Origin: Ruminococcaceae bacterium OttesenSCG-928-A16
GTDB lineage: Bacteria; Bacillota; Clostridia; Oscillospirales; Ruminococcaceae
Direction: 5' to 3'
Assembly: GCA_030267215.1 (NCBI GenBank)
Contig: JAJDJP010000001.1
Location: 186,001-250,000 of the forward strand
Length of the DNA stretch: 64,000 bases
Numbering within the stretch: position 1 is the first letter of the stretch; every line of letters begins with the position of its first letter. This document shows, piece after piece, positions 25,286 to 33,984 of this stretch. The position numbers were made by a program, and so were the translations under genes. Below the pieces are notes generated by a model. That model saw only the letters and a program-made list of their open reading frames with translations, was not told the DNA's origin and did no database searches.

Positions 25286-26146
25286 TTATGGTTTAGCCCT
25301 GTGGCGCAGCAATAGCCCCATGGCAGAAAACACAAGAAAAACCGCAAGGTTTACCACCACAATGGTTGCGCCCGATGGCAGGGTGGGAATGCCGAACGAA
25401 AGCAGCATGCCGGTAAAAAAACAAAACAACGAAACCCCGGCAGAGCACACCACCACCGCCTTAAAACTTTTAAATATCCGCATGCTGGTAATGGCCGGAA
25501 AAATGATGAGGCAGGAGATGAGCATAGCCCCCATAATGCGCATGCCAACCACAATAACAAGGGCGGTTAGCACCGCAAGCAAGGTGTTGTAAGTACCGGC
25601 GTTTGTGCCGGTGGCTTTGGCAAAGTTTTCGTCGAAGGTAATGGCAAAAATTTTGTTAAAAAAAACAATGTAAAGCCCTAATACCAGCACCGCCACAAGG
25701 CAAGAAAGCACAACGTCGGTGCCAGTGATGGAAAGAATGCTGCCAAATAAAAAGTTCATTACGTCTATGTTCATGCCGGCAGTAAGCGAAGCCGCAATAA
25801 TGCCAATGGCAAGCGCGCTGCTGGATACAATGGCAATGGCGGCATCGCCTTTAATGCTGCTGTTGGCACTAAGCCGCAACAAAAGCACCGCCGCTACCAC
25901 CACAATGGGCAACGAGAGCAGCAGCGGAGAATGAATGTTTGCAAAAGCCGGAAACACCATTTGCAGCGCCATGGCAATAGAAAGAGTGCCAAACCCAACA
26001 TGAGAAAGGCCGTCGCCAATCATGGAGTATCGTTTAAGCACCAGTGTTACCCCCAGCAGCGCAGCGCACAGGGCCACAATACCACCCACCACCAGCGCCC
26101 GCACCATAAAGGGGTAGGCAAAAACCTGCCTTAAAAAAGCAATCAT
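25286..26146 (-). CDS. znuB: Zinc ABC transporter permease
   Basis: A 286-residue ABC-3 family membrane protein with about eight helices; the segment RYSMIGDGLSHVGFGTLSIAMAL near residue 40 is diagnostic of ZnuB/MntB-type permeases. It overlaps znuC by four bases, so the two are coupled. It forms the channel for the metal delivered by ZnuA. The neighbouring Fur-family regulator and His-rich loop in ZnuA favour zinc over manganese. Confidence 0.9.
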   Translation of the reverse strand: MIAFLRQVFAYPFMVRALVVGGIVALCAALLGVTLVLKRYSMIGDGLSHVGFGTLSIAMALQMVFPAFANIHSPLLLSLPIVVVAAVLLLRLSANSSIKGDAAIAIVSSSALAIGIIAASLTAGMNIDVMNFLFGSILSITGTDVVLSCLVAVLVLGLYIVFFNKIFAITFDENFAKATGTNAGTYNTLLAVLTALVIVVGMRIMGAMLISCLIIFPAITSMRIFKSFKAVVVCSAGVSLFCFFTGMLLSFGIPTLPSGATIVVVNLAVFLVFSAMGLLLRHRAKP

Positions 26147-26844
26147 AGCGGGTGTCCCTCCATCATGCGGTGCCCGGGCTGGGTTTGCAGGTACTGCGCG
26201 GTAGAGCCAAAAAATACCTCGTGGCCGCTTAGCTGCAAAATTTTGTTGCCATAGGTAACCGCGCTGTGGATATCGTGTGAAATCATAAGCACGGTGATGC
26301 CGCTTTGGTTTAATTGCTGAATGATCGAGTACATTTCGGTGGTGGCAATGGGATCCAGCCCGGCCACGGGTTCATCTAGCACCAGCAGTTTGCTGGTAGC
26401 ACACAGCGCCCGTGCCAGCAGCACCCGTTGCTGCTGCCCGCCCGATAAATCTCGGTAGCATCTTTTTTGCAGGGAGGCTATGCCAAGTTTTGCAAGGGCG
26501 GCGGCAGCCTGCGCTTTGTTCCCGGCCGTGTAAAAAGGCAGCAGCCCGGTGCTGTTTAAGCAGCCCGAAAGCACAACCTCTTGTACGCTGGCGGGGAAAT
26601 CTTTTTGTACCATGGTTTGCTGGGGCAGGTAGCCAATTTGTTTTTGGGCAATACCGTTATATTCTATGTGCCCGCTTACCGGCTTCATCAGGCCCAAAAT
26701 ACCCTTCATTAAGGTGCTTTTACCGGCGCCGTTTTCACCTATAACAAACAGGTAATCGCCGGGGTTTACCACAAAGCTAACGTTTTGTACCGCAATTCGC
26801 TTATCGTATGCCATGGTAAGGTTTTGGCAGGTTATTAGTGGCAA
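26143..26844 (-). CDS. znuC: Zinc ABC transporter ATP-binding protein
   Basis: A 233-residue ABC ATPase with Walker A GENGAGKSTLMKG, signature DLSGGQQQRVLLARAL, Walker B LLVLDEPVAGLD and switch His in LMISHDIH. It sits between znuA and znuB in the same direction, with no gap to znuA and a four-base overlap with znuB. Confidence 0.93.
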   Translation of the reverse strand: MPLITCQNLTMAYDKRIAVQNVSFVVNPGDYLFVIGENGAGKSTLMKGILGLMKPVSGHIEYNGIAQKQIGYLPQQTMVQKDFPASVQEVVLSGCLNSTGLLPFYTAGNKAQAAAALAKLGIASLQKRCYRDLSGGQQQRVLLARALCATSKLLVLDEPVAGLDPIATTEMYSIIQQLNQSGITVLMISHDIHSAVTYGNKILQLSGHEVFFGSTAQYLQTQPGHRMMEGHPL

Positions 26845-27840
26845 TTAGTTCAACCCCTTTGCAAGGTTTTTGGCGTTTTGCCGCATTAGGCTTACGTAGG
26901 TTTCGCCGGCTTCAAAATTTTGGCGGCTAACCGTTTGGCAGCTTTGCAGGGTAAGTATTTCGGCCCCGGTTTCTTCGGCAATAACGGCTGCAATGCTACC
27001 GCTGCTTAGTTCAATATCAAAAATATACGGCAGGTTGTTTTGCTGCACGGTGTTTATTAAATAGGCAACTGTGCCGGCGCTGGGGTTGGTGTCGGTGCTG
27101 CAACCAGGGAAAGCCGCCCGGTAAAGCAGCCCATATTCTTTTACAAAGTATAAAAAAGGGAAACGGTCTCCAAACACCATCAGTTTATGCTGGGCGTTGG
27201 CGGTAATTTGGGCAAATTCAGTGTCCAGTTCTTCTATTTGGGCAATGTAATTGCTGGCATTTTTGGCATATAAGCTAGCGTTTTGGGGGGCTAGCTCTTG
27301 CAAAGCAACGCCCATAAAATCTACCATGCGTGCAGCGTTTTTAGGCGAAGTCCAAATATGCTCGTCCCACTCGTGCCCCGCTTCGTCGCTGGTATGGGGT
27401 TGCAAATGGCCTTGGTCTTCGGCCTGCATGCCTTCCACGGTTTCTTCGTCCAGCAGGGGCACGGTATCTAGCATGCGCAGCACGGTTATGCCGGTGGTGT
27501 CTACCGCGGCCAGCAAACTGTCGGCCCAGGCATCATCTGTACCGCCGGTGTAAATAAACACATCGGCGTTTTCTATGTTAATGATATCGGCGGGGGAAGG
27601 GTCGAACGAGTGGGCTTCGGCCCCGGGTTTTAGCAGCATGGTAAGCTCGGCAGTATCGCCGGTAATGGCACGGGCAAAATCGTAATATGGGAAGATGGTG
27701 GTTACCACCTTTAGTTTTGTACCAGTGTTGTTTGCGCCCTGCAAAGCAGCAGAGGAAGCAGGAGCGGCAGCCATGCCGCAGCCAGCAAGGGCAGATACCG
27801 AAAGCAAACAGGTGAGCAGTATGGCAAATATTTTTTTCAT
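26845..27840 (-). CDS. znuA: Zinc-binding lipoprotein of the ABC transporter
   Basis: A cluster-9 metal-binding protein of 331 residues. The start at 27840 gives MKKIFAILLTCLLSVSALAGC, a lipoprotein signal with lipobox LAGC; the longer frame from 27888 has no ribosome site. Metal ligands are expected at His in EAHSFDPSP, His in EHIWTSPKN and the C-terminal Asp/Glu. A His/Glu/Asp-bearing loop (about residues 135-160, DQGHLQPHTSDEAGHEWDEH) is typical of zinc-specific members. Confidence 0.92.
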   Translation of the reverse strand: MKKIFAILLTCLLSVSALAGCGMAAAPASSAALQGANNTGTKLKVVTTIFPYYDFARAITGDTAELTMLLKPGAEAHSFDPSPADIINIENADVFIYTGGTDDAWADSLLAAVDTTGITVLRMLDTVPLLDEETVEGMQAEDQGHLQPHTSDEAGHEWDEHIWTSPKNAARMVDFMGVALQELAPQNASLYAKNASNYIAQIEELDTEFAQITANAQHKLMVFGDRFPFLYFVKEYGLLYRAAFPGCSTDTNPSAGTVAYLINTVQQNNLPYIFDIELSSGSIAAVIAEETGAEILTLQSCQTVSRQNFEAGETYVSLMRQNAKNLAKGLN

Positions 27841-27924
27841 GGGGTTCTCCAGTAATCTATTATTGAGGCAAGCAAAAGCAACCACCACCCCAAATAGGGG
27901 AACAGCGGGTAAATAGAATATTTT

Positions 27925-28338
27925 TTATTTAGCGGCGCAGCTGGCACACAGGCCATATAATACAGTTTTGTGCCTATCCAGCGTCAGGTGATGGTCTGCC
28001 AAAAGGTGGGCGGCAAGCTCATCTACGTGCTCGCACTCCAGGTGCGAAACTTGGCCGCAGCCGGTGCAAATAACATGGCAATGATGGGCATGCTCTGCAC
28101 AGCTATCCAGATATTGGTAGCAGGCACGCATGCCGTCGGGCAGGGTGTATTTTAGTACAAGGCCCTCGTTCACCAGTTTATCCAGGTTGCGGTAAACGGT
28201 GGCAAGGCCTACTTCTTCGCCTTGTTGTTTTAACATTTCCAGCACGTTTTCGGCCGTGGCATGGTTAGCGGGCATTGCTTGCAGCGCCTGCAAAATAACC
28301 TGCCGTTGTTTTGTTTTGTATGCTTTTGGGGCTTGCAT
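27925..28338 (-). CDS. zur: Fur-family metal regulator, probably Zur
   Basis: A 137-residue winged-helix repressor: TKQRQVILQAL and VGLATVYRNLDKLVNEGLV form the DNA-binding domain. The C-terminal dimer domain carries HAHHCHVICTGCG and a terminal CASC, the two CxxC pairs of the structural zinc site. As the first gene before znuA-znuC-znuB it most likely senses zinc and represses the operon; Fur or PerR function cannot be excluded from sequence. A Fur-type box lies 43 bases upstream. Confidence 0.85.
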   Translation of the reverse strand: MQAPKAYKTKQRQVILQALQAMPANHATAENVLEMLKQQGEEVGLATVYRNLDKLVNEGLVLKYTLPDGMRACYQYLDSCAEHAHHCHVICTGCGQVSHLECEHVDELAAHLLADHHLTLDRHKTVLYGLCASCAAK

Positions 28339-28380
28339 GGTGTTCCTCCATTTATGGGTGTGGGCATGGCAATATGAAAT

Positions 28381-28395
28381 TGAAAATCATTATCA
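28381..28395 (-). promoter_or_regulatory. Fur/Zur-type operator
   Basis: On the minus strand TGATAATGATTTTCA differs at one outer arm position from the 7-1-7 Fur consensus TGATAATNATTATCA. It lies upstream of the Fur-family gene and so would control zur-znuACB. Confidence 0.8.
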
Positions 28396-28625
28396 TATTT
28401 TAAACCTGCGGAATGGGTTTGTCAAGAAAAAGGCAGGCCACCGCCATGGGGGTTAATTTTAGCATAAACTATTTGCTATTTTGGGCAAAGGGGAGGAATT
28501 TGCTTTTTTTACATGAAGATTATAGAAATTGGCTATGCAAATAGTTGCCGTGTTATATTGTTGACGACAAGGAACATTTGCCCTATGATAAAAAGACGGT
28601 AAAAACCAAGATAGTGGAGAGCATA

Positions 28626-29201
28626 ATGAAAGAGTATAGCAGAGAGTATCCTCTGTTTTCGCTTTGTGGGTTAAATTGTGGGCTGTGCCCTAATTTTGAA
28701 GAAAACACCAGCGCAGAGGCAGCCTTTAAATGCCCCGGGTGTGGTGGGGCAGCCTTTTACCAAAAGCACCCCACCTGCGCCATTGTTAGCTGCGCTTTAC
28801 GCCATGGCGGGGTGCAGTATTGCAACCTTTGCAACGAATACCCCTGTGCAAGGTATAATACCCGCGAGCCGTACGATTCGTTTATTACCTATAGGCATGT
28901 GCGGCAAGATTTTGCCAAGGCAAAAGGCGCCGGTTTTGCTGCCTATAAGGTGGATTTGGAAGAAAAAATGCGGCTGCTGCAAACCCTGCTGCAAAACTAC
29001 AACGATGGCCGCCGTAAAAGCTTTTTTTGTACAGCCGTAAACTTGCTACAGCCGGAAGAACTGAAAACCGTGCTAAAAGAACTGGCGCAACAAACAAAAC
29101 CAGAAAGCACCCTAAAAGAAAAAGCCACCTTTGCCACCAGCCTGTTAAACCAAGCGGGTGAAAAAAGCGGTGTTGATTTGAAACTGCGTAAAAAGAAATA
29201 A
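28626..29201 (+). CDS. DUF3795-type cysteine-rich protein
   Basis: A 191-residue protein from ATG 28626 (GGAG about ten bases before). The N-terminal half is rich in cysteines in pairs: LCGLNCGLCPNF, CPGCGG, CAIVSCALRHGGVQYCNLCNEYPC, a likely zinc-binding domain. The C-terminal half is helical and basic, ending KLRKKK. The layout is that of DUF3795 proteins, whose role is unknown. The gene is monocistronic. Confidence 0.8.
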   Translation: MKEYSREYPLFSLCGLNCGLCPNFEENTSAEAAFKCPGCGGAAFYQKHPTCAIVSCALRHGGVQYCNLCNEYPCARYNTREPYDSFITYRHVRQDFAKAKGAGFAAYKVDLEEKMRLLQTLLQNYNDGRRKSFFCTAVNLLQPEELKTVLKELAQQTKPESTLKEKATFATSLLNQAGEKSGVDLKLRKKK

Positions 29202-29216
29202 GCTATTAGATAGTAA

Positions 29217-29244
29217 AACCCCGCCATAATTGCATGGCGGGGTT
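29217..29244. terminator. Bidirectional terminator
   Basis: AACCCCGCCAT and ATGGCGGGGTT pair around AATTGC, followed by GTTTTTAT on the plus strand and TTACT on the minus strand. It separates the DUF3795 gene from the converging arginine operon. Confidence 0.85.
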
Positions 29245-29248
29245 GTTT

Positions 29249-30151
29249 TTATCCCATCAATTTTACCATTACAGCCTTTTGGGCGTGCAGGCGGTTTTCG
29301 GCTTCGTCAAAAATTTCGTTTGCGTGGGCTTCCAGCACATCGGCGGCAATTTCTTCGCCGCGGTGGGCGGGCAGGCAGTGTTGCACCATGCAACCGGGGT
29401 TGGCCAGCGCCAACAAATCGTTGTTAATTTGGTAGCCCGCAAAGGCTTTTTTGCGTGCCTCGGCCTCTTGCTCTTGCCCCATGCTGGCCCAAACATCGGT
29501 AATTAGCACATCGGCCCCGGCTGCGGCGGTTTTGGGGTCGTCGGTTAGGGTAAAGCCGCTAAATTTGGCGGCATACTCTAACACGGCGGGGGCAGGCTGA
29601 TAGCCCACCGGGCAGGCAACGGAAATTTGCATGCCGGTAAGCAGTGCCCCGGCAATTAGGCTGTTTGCCATGTTGTTGCCATCGCCAATATAGGCCATTT
29701 TTAGCCCGGCCAGTTTGCCTTTGTATTCGCGTATGGTTTGCAAATCTGCCAGTACCTGGCAAGGGTGGGCATCGTCGGTTAGCCCGTTAATAACTGGCAC
29801 ACCGCTGTATTTGGCAAGTTCTTCCACGTCGCTTTGCTTGTAGGTACGTATCATAATGCCATCAAAGTAGCGGCCCAGCACCCGGGCGGTGTCCTCAATG
29901 GGCTCGCCCCGGCCAATTTGGCTTTCGGCACTGCTAAGGGTAACACTGTGGGCACCCAGCTGGTACACCCCTACATCAAAGCTGCACCGTGTGCGGGTAG
30001 ACGCTTTGGAAAAAACCAATGCAATGGATTTGCCTTTTAGAGCGGGGTGTGGAATCCCCTGTTTTTGCTCGGCTTTCAGCTTGTCGGCCAAATCCAGTGT
30101 GGCAATTATTTCTTCGCCGGTCCAGTCGCTTAGTTTTAGCAGGTGTTTCAT
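29249..30151 (-). CDS. argF: Ornithine carbamoyltransferase
   Basis: Makes citrulline from ornithine and carbamoyl phosphate. The start MKHLLKLSDWTGEEI at 30151 (GGAGG upstream) overlaps argD by four bases, so the longer frame is rejected. Carbamoyl-phosphate site SKASTRTRCSFD and ornithine motif HCLPAHRGEEI are intact. At 300 residues it is normal length. It is the last gene of argC-J-B-D-F; argG and argH are not in the window. Confidence 0.96.
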   Translation of the reverse strand: MKHLLKLSDWTGEEIIATLDLADKLKAEQKQGIPHPALKGKSIALVFSKASTRTRCSFDVGVYQLGAHSVTLSSAESQIGRGEPIEDTARVLGRYFDGIMIRTYKQSDVEELAKYSGVPVINGLTDDAHPCQVLADLQTIREYKGKLAGLKMAYIGDGNNMANSLIAGALLTGMQISVACPVGYQPAPAVLEYAAKFSGFTLTDDPKTAAAGADVLITDVWASMGQEQEAEARKKAFAGYQINNDLLALANPGCMVQHCLPAHRGEEIAADVLEAHANEIFDEAENRLHAQKAVMVKLMG

Positions 30152-31329
30152 TGTAATCCCTCCAGTGTTTTTTGTAGTATTTGTAGCCCGGTTTGTATTT
30201 CTTCCGTGGTAATTACCAAGGGGGGTAGCAGGCGTAGTTTGTTTTTGGCAAGCAGGCATAGCAAACCGTTTTGCAGGGCTGCCTGTTGCACCGCGCCGGC
30301 GGTTAGGCCGTTTGTAAAATCTACCCCCAGCATAAGCCCAAGGCCGGTTACACTTGCCACACCCGGCAGCGCCAATAACCCGGTTTTAAGCAGGTTTGCC
30401 TTTTGGGTAACTTCGGCCAAAAATGCGGGTGTTAGGCGGTTTAGCACCACATTGGCGCCCGCACAGCAAACAGGGTTTGCGCCAAAGGTGCTGCCATGGG
30501 TACCGCTGCCCAGCGTGCCGGCACATTTTTGGTTAAATAAAGCGGCCCCAATGGGCAGCCCACTGCCAAGGCCTTTGGCCAAGGTAACAATATCCGGCGT
30601 TATGCCGGCTTGCTCGCAGGCCAAAAAGGTACCGGTGCGGCCCACGCCGGTTTGCACTTCGTCGGCAATTAGCAAAACATCGTTAGTGTTGCACAGGCTT
30701 TGCAGCGCCTGCTGGTATTCTGCCGTTAGGGCAACCACGCCGCCTTCGCCCTGCACGGGCTCAAACATAACGGCGCAAACACCGGGGGTAAGGGCGGCTT
30801 GCAGTGCGGTAATGTCGTTTGCCGGCAGGTACACAAAGCCGGGCAAAAACGGGCCAAAATGCTGGTGAAAGCTAGGTTGCCCGGTGGCTGTAAGGGTTGC
30901 CATGGTGCGCCCGTGGAAGGAATTTTGCAGCGTGATAATGGTGCTGCGCCCTTCGCCGTATTTATCCAGGCTGTATTTGCGTGCGGCTTTTATGGCGGCT
31001 TCGTTTGCCTCGGCCCCGCTGTTGCCAAAAAACACCTTGGCCATGCCGGTGCGCTGGCATAGGCTTTGGGCCAGTTGGGTGGCAGGCTCTGTATAAAAAA
31101 GGTTGCTGGTGTGTTGCAGGGTGGCGGCCTGGGCGGCAACGGCGGCGGCCCATTCATCATCGCACCAGCCAAGGCTGTTTACCCCAATGCCACTGGTAAA
31201 ATCAAGGTAAGTGTCGCCTTCGGGGGTTTGTGCCGTGCAACCCTTGCCCTTTACAAGGCAAAGGTTAAAACGGGCGTAGGTTGGCAAAATATATTCGGCA
31301 TCGGTTTGCTTTATTTGTTGGCTGTTCAA
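30148..31329 (-). CDS. argD: Acetylornithine aminotransferase
   Basis: A class III pyridoxal-phosphate aminotransferase converting N-acetylglutamate semialdehyde to N-acetylornithine. Visible are FGNSGAEANEAAIKAAR, LLIADEVQTGVGRTG and the PLP lysine in TLAKGLGSGLPIGA, with TFGANPVCCAGANVV following. It is complete at 393 residues and coupled to argF by a four-base overlap. Confidence 0.95.
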   Translation of the reverse strand: MNSQQIKQTDAEYILPTYARFNLCLVKGKGCTAQTPEGDTYLDFTSGIGVNSLGWCDDEWAAAVAAQAATLQHTSNLFYTEPATQLAQSLCQRTGMAKVFFGNSGAEANEAAIKAARKYSLDKYGEGRSTIITLQNSFHGRTMATLTATGQPSFHQHFGPFLPGFVYLPANDITALQAALTPGVCAVMFEPVQGEGGVVALTAEYQQALQSLCNTNDVLLIADEVQTGVGRTGTFLACEQAGITPDIVTLAKGLGSGLPIGAALFNQKCAGTLGSGTHGSTFGANPVCCAGANVVLNRLTPAFLAEVTQKANLLKTGLLALPGVASVTGLGLMLGVDFTNGLTAGAVQQAALQNGLLCLLAKNKLRLLPPLVITTEEIQTGLQILQKTLEGLQ

Positions 31330-31373
31330 GGGTAGCCCTCCTTTTTTGCGGCGTCTTGCGAACGGACATAACT

Positions 31374-32231
31374 TTATTTGGTATAAAACAGCGTGCCGCT
31401 GCCTTTGTCAGAGAATATCTCCAGCAAAATAGAGTGGGGGAGCCGCCCGTCGATAATAGCAGCTTCCTGCACACCTTGTTGCAGGCACTCTACGCAGCCC
31501 TGCACTTTAGGTATCATGCCGCCGGCCACAATACCGCTGGCAATTAGCTGTTCCACTTCGCCTAGTTCAGCGTCCACAATCAGGCTGCTTTCGTCATCTT
31601 TGTTGCGCAGCAGGCCGGCAACATCGGTTAGGCTAACCAGCTTGGTTGCTTTTAGCGCAATGGCTATTTTGCAAGCAGCGGTGTCGGCATTAATATTGTA
31701 TGCAGTGCCGTTTGCGTCGGCCCCAATGGTGGCAATAACAGGGATAAACCCCGCCCCCAGCGCAAACTCTAGCACGGTGGTATCCACCGCCTGCACCTCG
31801 CCCACAAAGCCAAGGCCGGGCACTTCGGTTTGTTTTTCGCAGGTAAGCATGCCGGCGTCTAGCCCACAAAGGCCAAGGCCTTTGCCGTGCAGCAGGGCAA
31901 CAAGGTCTTTGTTCACCTTGCCGGCCAGCATTTGCTGCACCACCTCCATGGTTTCGGCATCGGTAACACGCAGGCCGTTTACAAATTGGCTTTGCTTGCC
32001 AATGCGGGTTAATTGGCTGTCAATTTCGGGGCCACCGCCGTGCACCAGCACCACCCGTATGCCCACCAGGGCAAGTAGCAACAAGTCGCTCATCACCGCT
32101 GCTTTTAGTGTTGCGCTTGCCATGGCGCTGCCGCCATACTTTACCACAATGGTTTTGCCTTGGTATTTTTGGATATAGGGCATGGCTTCGCCCATAACGT
32201 CGGCCATTACGCCAATTCTTGGATGTTCCAC
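31374..32231 (-). CDS. argB: Acetylglutamate kinase
   Basis: Phosphorylates N-acetylglutamate. The glycine loops KYGGSAM and LVHGGGPEI and the late segment IASGIVAGGMIPKVQGC are conserved. The 285-residue length is usual. The N-terminus lacks the long helix found in arginine-inhibited hexameric forms as far as can be judged. It sits between argJ and argD on the minus strand. Confidence 0.95.
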   Translation of the reverse strand: MEHPRIGVMADVMGEAMPYIQKYQGKTIVVKYGGSAMASATLKAAVMSDLLLLALVGIRVVLVHGGGPEIDSQLTRIGKQSQFVNGLRVTDAETMEVVQQMLAGKVNKDLVALLHGKGLGLCGLDAGMLTCEKQTEVPGLGFVGEVQAVDTTVLEFALGAGFIPVIATIGADANGTAYNINADTAACKIAIALKATKLVSLTDVAGLLRNKDDESSLIVDAELGEVEQLIASGIVAGGMIPKVQGCVECLQQGVQEAAIIDGRLPHSILLEIFSDKGSGTLFYTK

Positions 32232-32276
32232 AATTTCTCCCTTTAGTGCTGTATTTTTACAGTACGCTGCTAAGTT

Positions 32277-33491
32277 TTAGGTGCGGTAGTCTCCGTTAAT
32301 TTTTACATAGTCGTAGGTTAAATCGCAGCCCCAAGCTTCGCCGCTGCCGCTGCCCGTGCCCATGTCCACCAAAATTTCGATGGTTTTTTTGGCAAGTACT
32401 GCGGCGGCCTCTTGTTCGCTGTAGGGGTTATAGGCGGCATTTTTGCACACCATTACACTTCCGCCGCTGCTTTGCAGGGTTACGCTAACGGTATCAATGC
32501 TAAAGTTGCCGGGGGTATAGCCAATGGCACATAGGGCCCGGCCCCAGTTGGCGTCGGCCCCAAACATGGCGGCTTTAAACAGGCTGCTGCTAATAATGTT
32601 TTTGGCCACCGCCCGGGCAATTTCATCGGTGGGGGCGCCGGTAACTTTGCATTCCAGCAGTTTGGTGGCACCCTCGCCATCGGCGGCAATGGCCCGGCTC
32701 ATGTACAGGCAAATGCTGTGCAGTGCCTGGTAAAATGTCTGGTATTCAGCCGAATCCTCTTGCACATTGGCATTGCCCGCAAGGCCGTTTGCCAGTACCG
32801 CCACCATGTCGTTGGTAGAAGTATCGCCATCTACACTAATTTGGTTGTAGGTAGTAACCGTAATTTCGGCAAGGGCTTTTTGCAGCAGGGCGGGGGAGAT
32901 GGCAACATCGGTGGTAATAAAAATAAGCATGGTAGCCATGTTGGGGTGTATCATGCCGCTGCCCTTGCCAATAGCGCCCATGCGGCAGGTTTTGCCACCA
33001 AGGGTAAATTCTACAGCGGTTTCTTTCACCACGGTGTCGGTTGTTATAATGGCGGTGGCAGCGGCGTTGCTGCCAGTTTTGGTAAGGGCGGCGGCAGCCT
33101 TTGGTATGCCGCTAACAAAGGGGGCCAGTGCCAGTGGCTGGCCAATTACCCCGGTAGAGGCAACAATAAAATCTTGCGGGGCAAGGCCGGTGGCTTTGGC
33201 AGCAAGGGCGCAGCATTCTTTGGCAACTTGGGTGCCGTTGGGGTTGCAGGTGTTTGCGTTGCCGCTGTTGCACAAAATGCCGTGTGCTTTGCCGCCAGCA
33301 ATGTTGTTTTTGGTTACGCCAATGGGGGCGCCCTGCACCTTGTTTTGGGTGTATACAGCGGCGGCACTGCACTGCACTTCGCTCATAATCAGGGCCAAAT
33401 CTAGCTTATCTTTATTATGCCGGATGCCGCAATGCACCCCGCTTGCCAAAAAACCTTGTGGGGCGCACACGCCGCCGGGTATTGTTGTCAT
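32277..33491 (-). CDS. argJ: Ornithine acetyltransferase, ArgJ
   Basis: Recycles the acetyl group from acetylornithine to glutamate and so makes the pathway cyclic; no argA is present here. The self-cleavage site lies in IGKGSGMIHPNMATMLIF (between Ala and Thr). The start GVCAPQGFLASGVHCGIR is typical. At 404 residues it is full length. Whether it is bifunctional (also using acetyl-CoA) is not clear from sequence alone. Confidence 0.94.
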   Translation of the reverse strand: MTTIPGGVCAPQGFLASGVHCGIRHNKDKLDLALIMSEVQCSAAAVYTQNKVQGAPIGVTKNNIAGGKAHGILCNSGNANTCNPNGTQVAKECCALAAKATGLAPQDFIVASTGVIGQPLALAPFVSGIPKAAAALTKTGSNAAATAIITTDTVVKETAVEFTLGGKTCRMGAIGKGSGMIHPNMATMLIFITTDVAISPALLQKALAEITVTTYNQISVDGDTSTNDMVAVLANGLAGNANVQEDSAEYQTFYQALHSICLYMSRAIAADGEGATKLLECKVTGAPTDEIARAVAKNIISSSLFKAAMFGADANWGRALCAIGYTPGNFSIDTVSVTLQSSGGSVMVCKNAAYNPYSEQEAAAVLAKKTIEILVDMGTGSGSGEAWGCDLTYDYVKINGDYRT

Positions 33492-33984
33492 ATTATTCCC
33501 TCACTTTTGATGTTTTATGAAAAATATTACTTGTATCAAAGAAAAGATGTAAGTGGGAATTTGCCCTTGTGCAAACCAGCCAATGGGGAATTTCGCAGCG
33601 TAATTTGTTTCACTAAAGGGAATAACTGGGAAGCAGAGATTTTCCGTCTTCTTTCAGCGGGTAAATTCCCATGGAAGAAAGTGGCATGTATAAATATACT
33701 TTATTACACTGTCTACTTCCGCCTCCGGGGGCGGATTGCTCAGGGGTATTCACCGCTAGGTGAATAGGGCGAACTGGTTCGACCACCTGAAGAGCGTAGC
33801 GGGCGGCGACTTCGGGTCCTTGCAGAACAAGCTCTGCATTTTGGGATAGGGCTCCAAAACCGAACCGTTGCTACGCAAATTGGTTATTCAATGGCCACTA
33901 AGGAAACGCCTTTGACCTTGACCTTGCTTACGAGTCCCAACAATAAAAATGATACTTTGTCAGGGTGTTGGCCCTTGCTTTTTC
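33492..33984. other. 493-base gap inside the arginine operon, with hairpins
   Basis: There is no gene. The sequence holds several perfect small stems: ATTCACC-GCT-AGGTGAAT (about 33748-33765), GAACTGGTTC just after it, and TGCAGA-ACAAGC-TCTGCA (33821-33838), within a GC-richer stretch about 33715-33880. The gap interrupts argC from argJ, which are normally adjacent. No known riboswitch, T-box or tRNA is recognised. It may be a structured RNA, an inserted repeat or a remnant. Confidence 0.4.

Noticed and set aside
32718..33510. Long plus-strand frames opposite argJ
   Set aside because: Glycine- or alanine-rich antisense shadows of a well-conserved gene.
33760..33800. tRNA-like GGTTCGACC motif in the argC-argJ gap
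   Set aside because: No cloverleaf can be built around it: acceptor and anticodon stems are missing.
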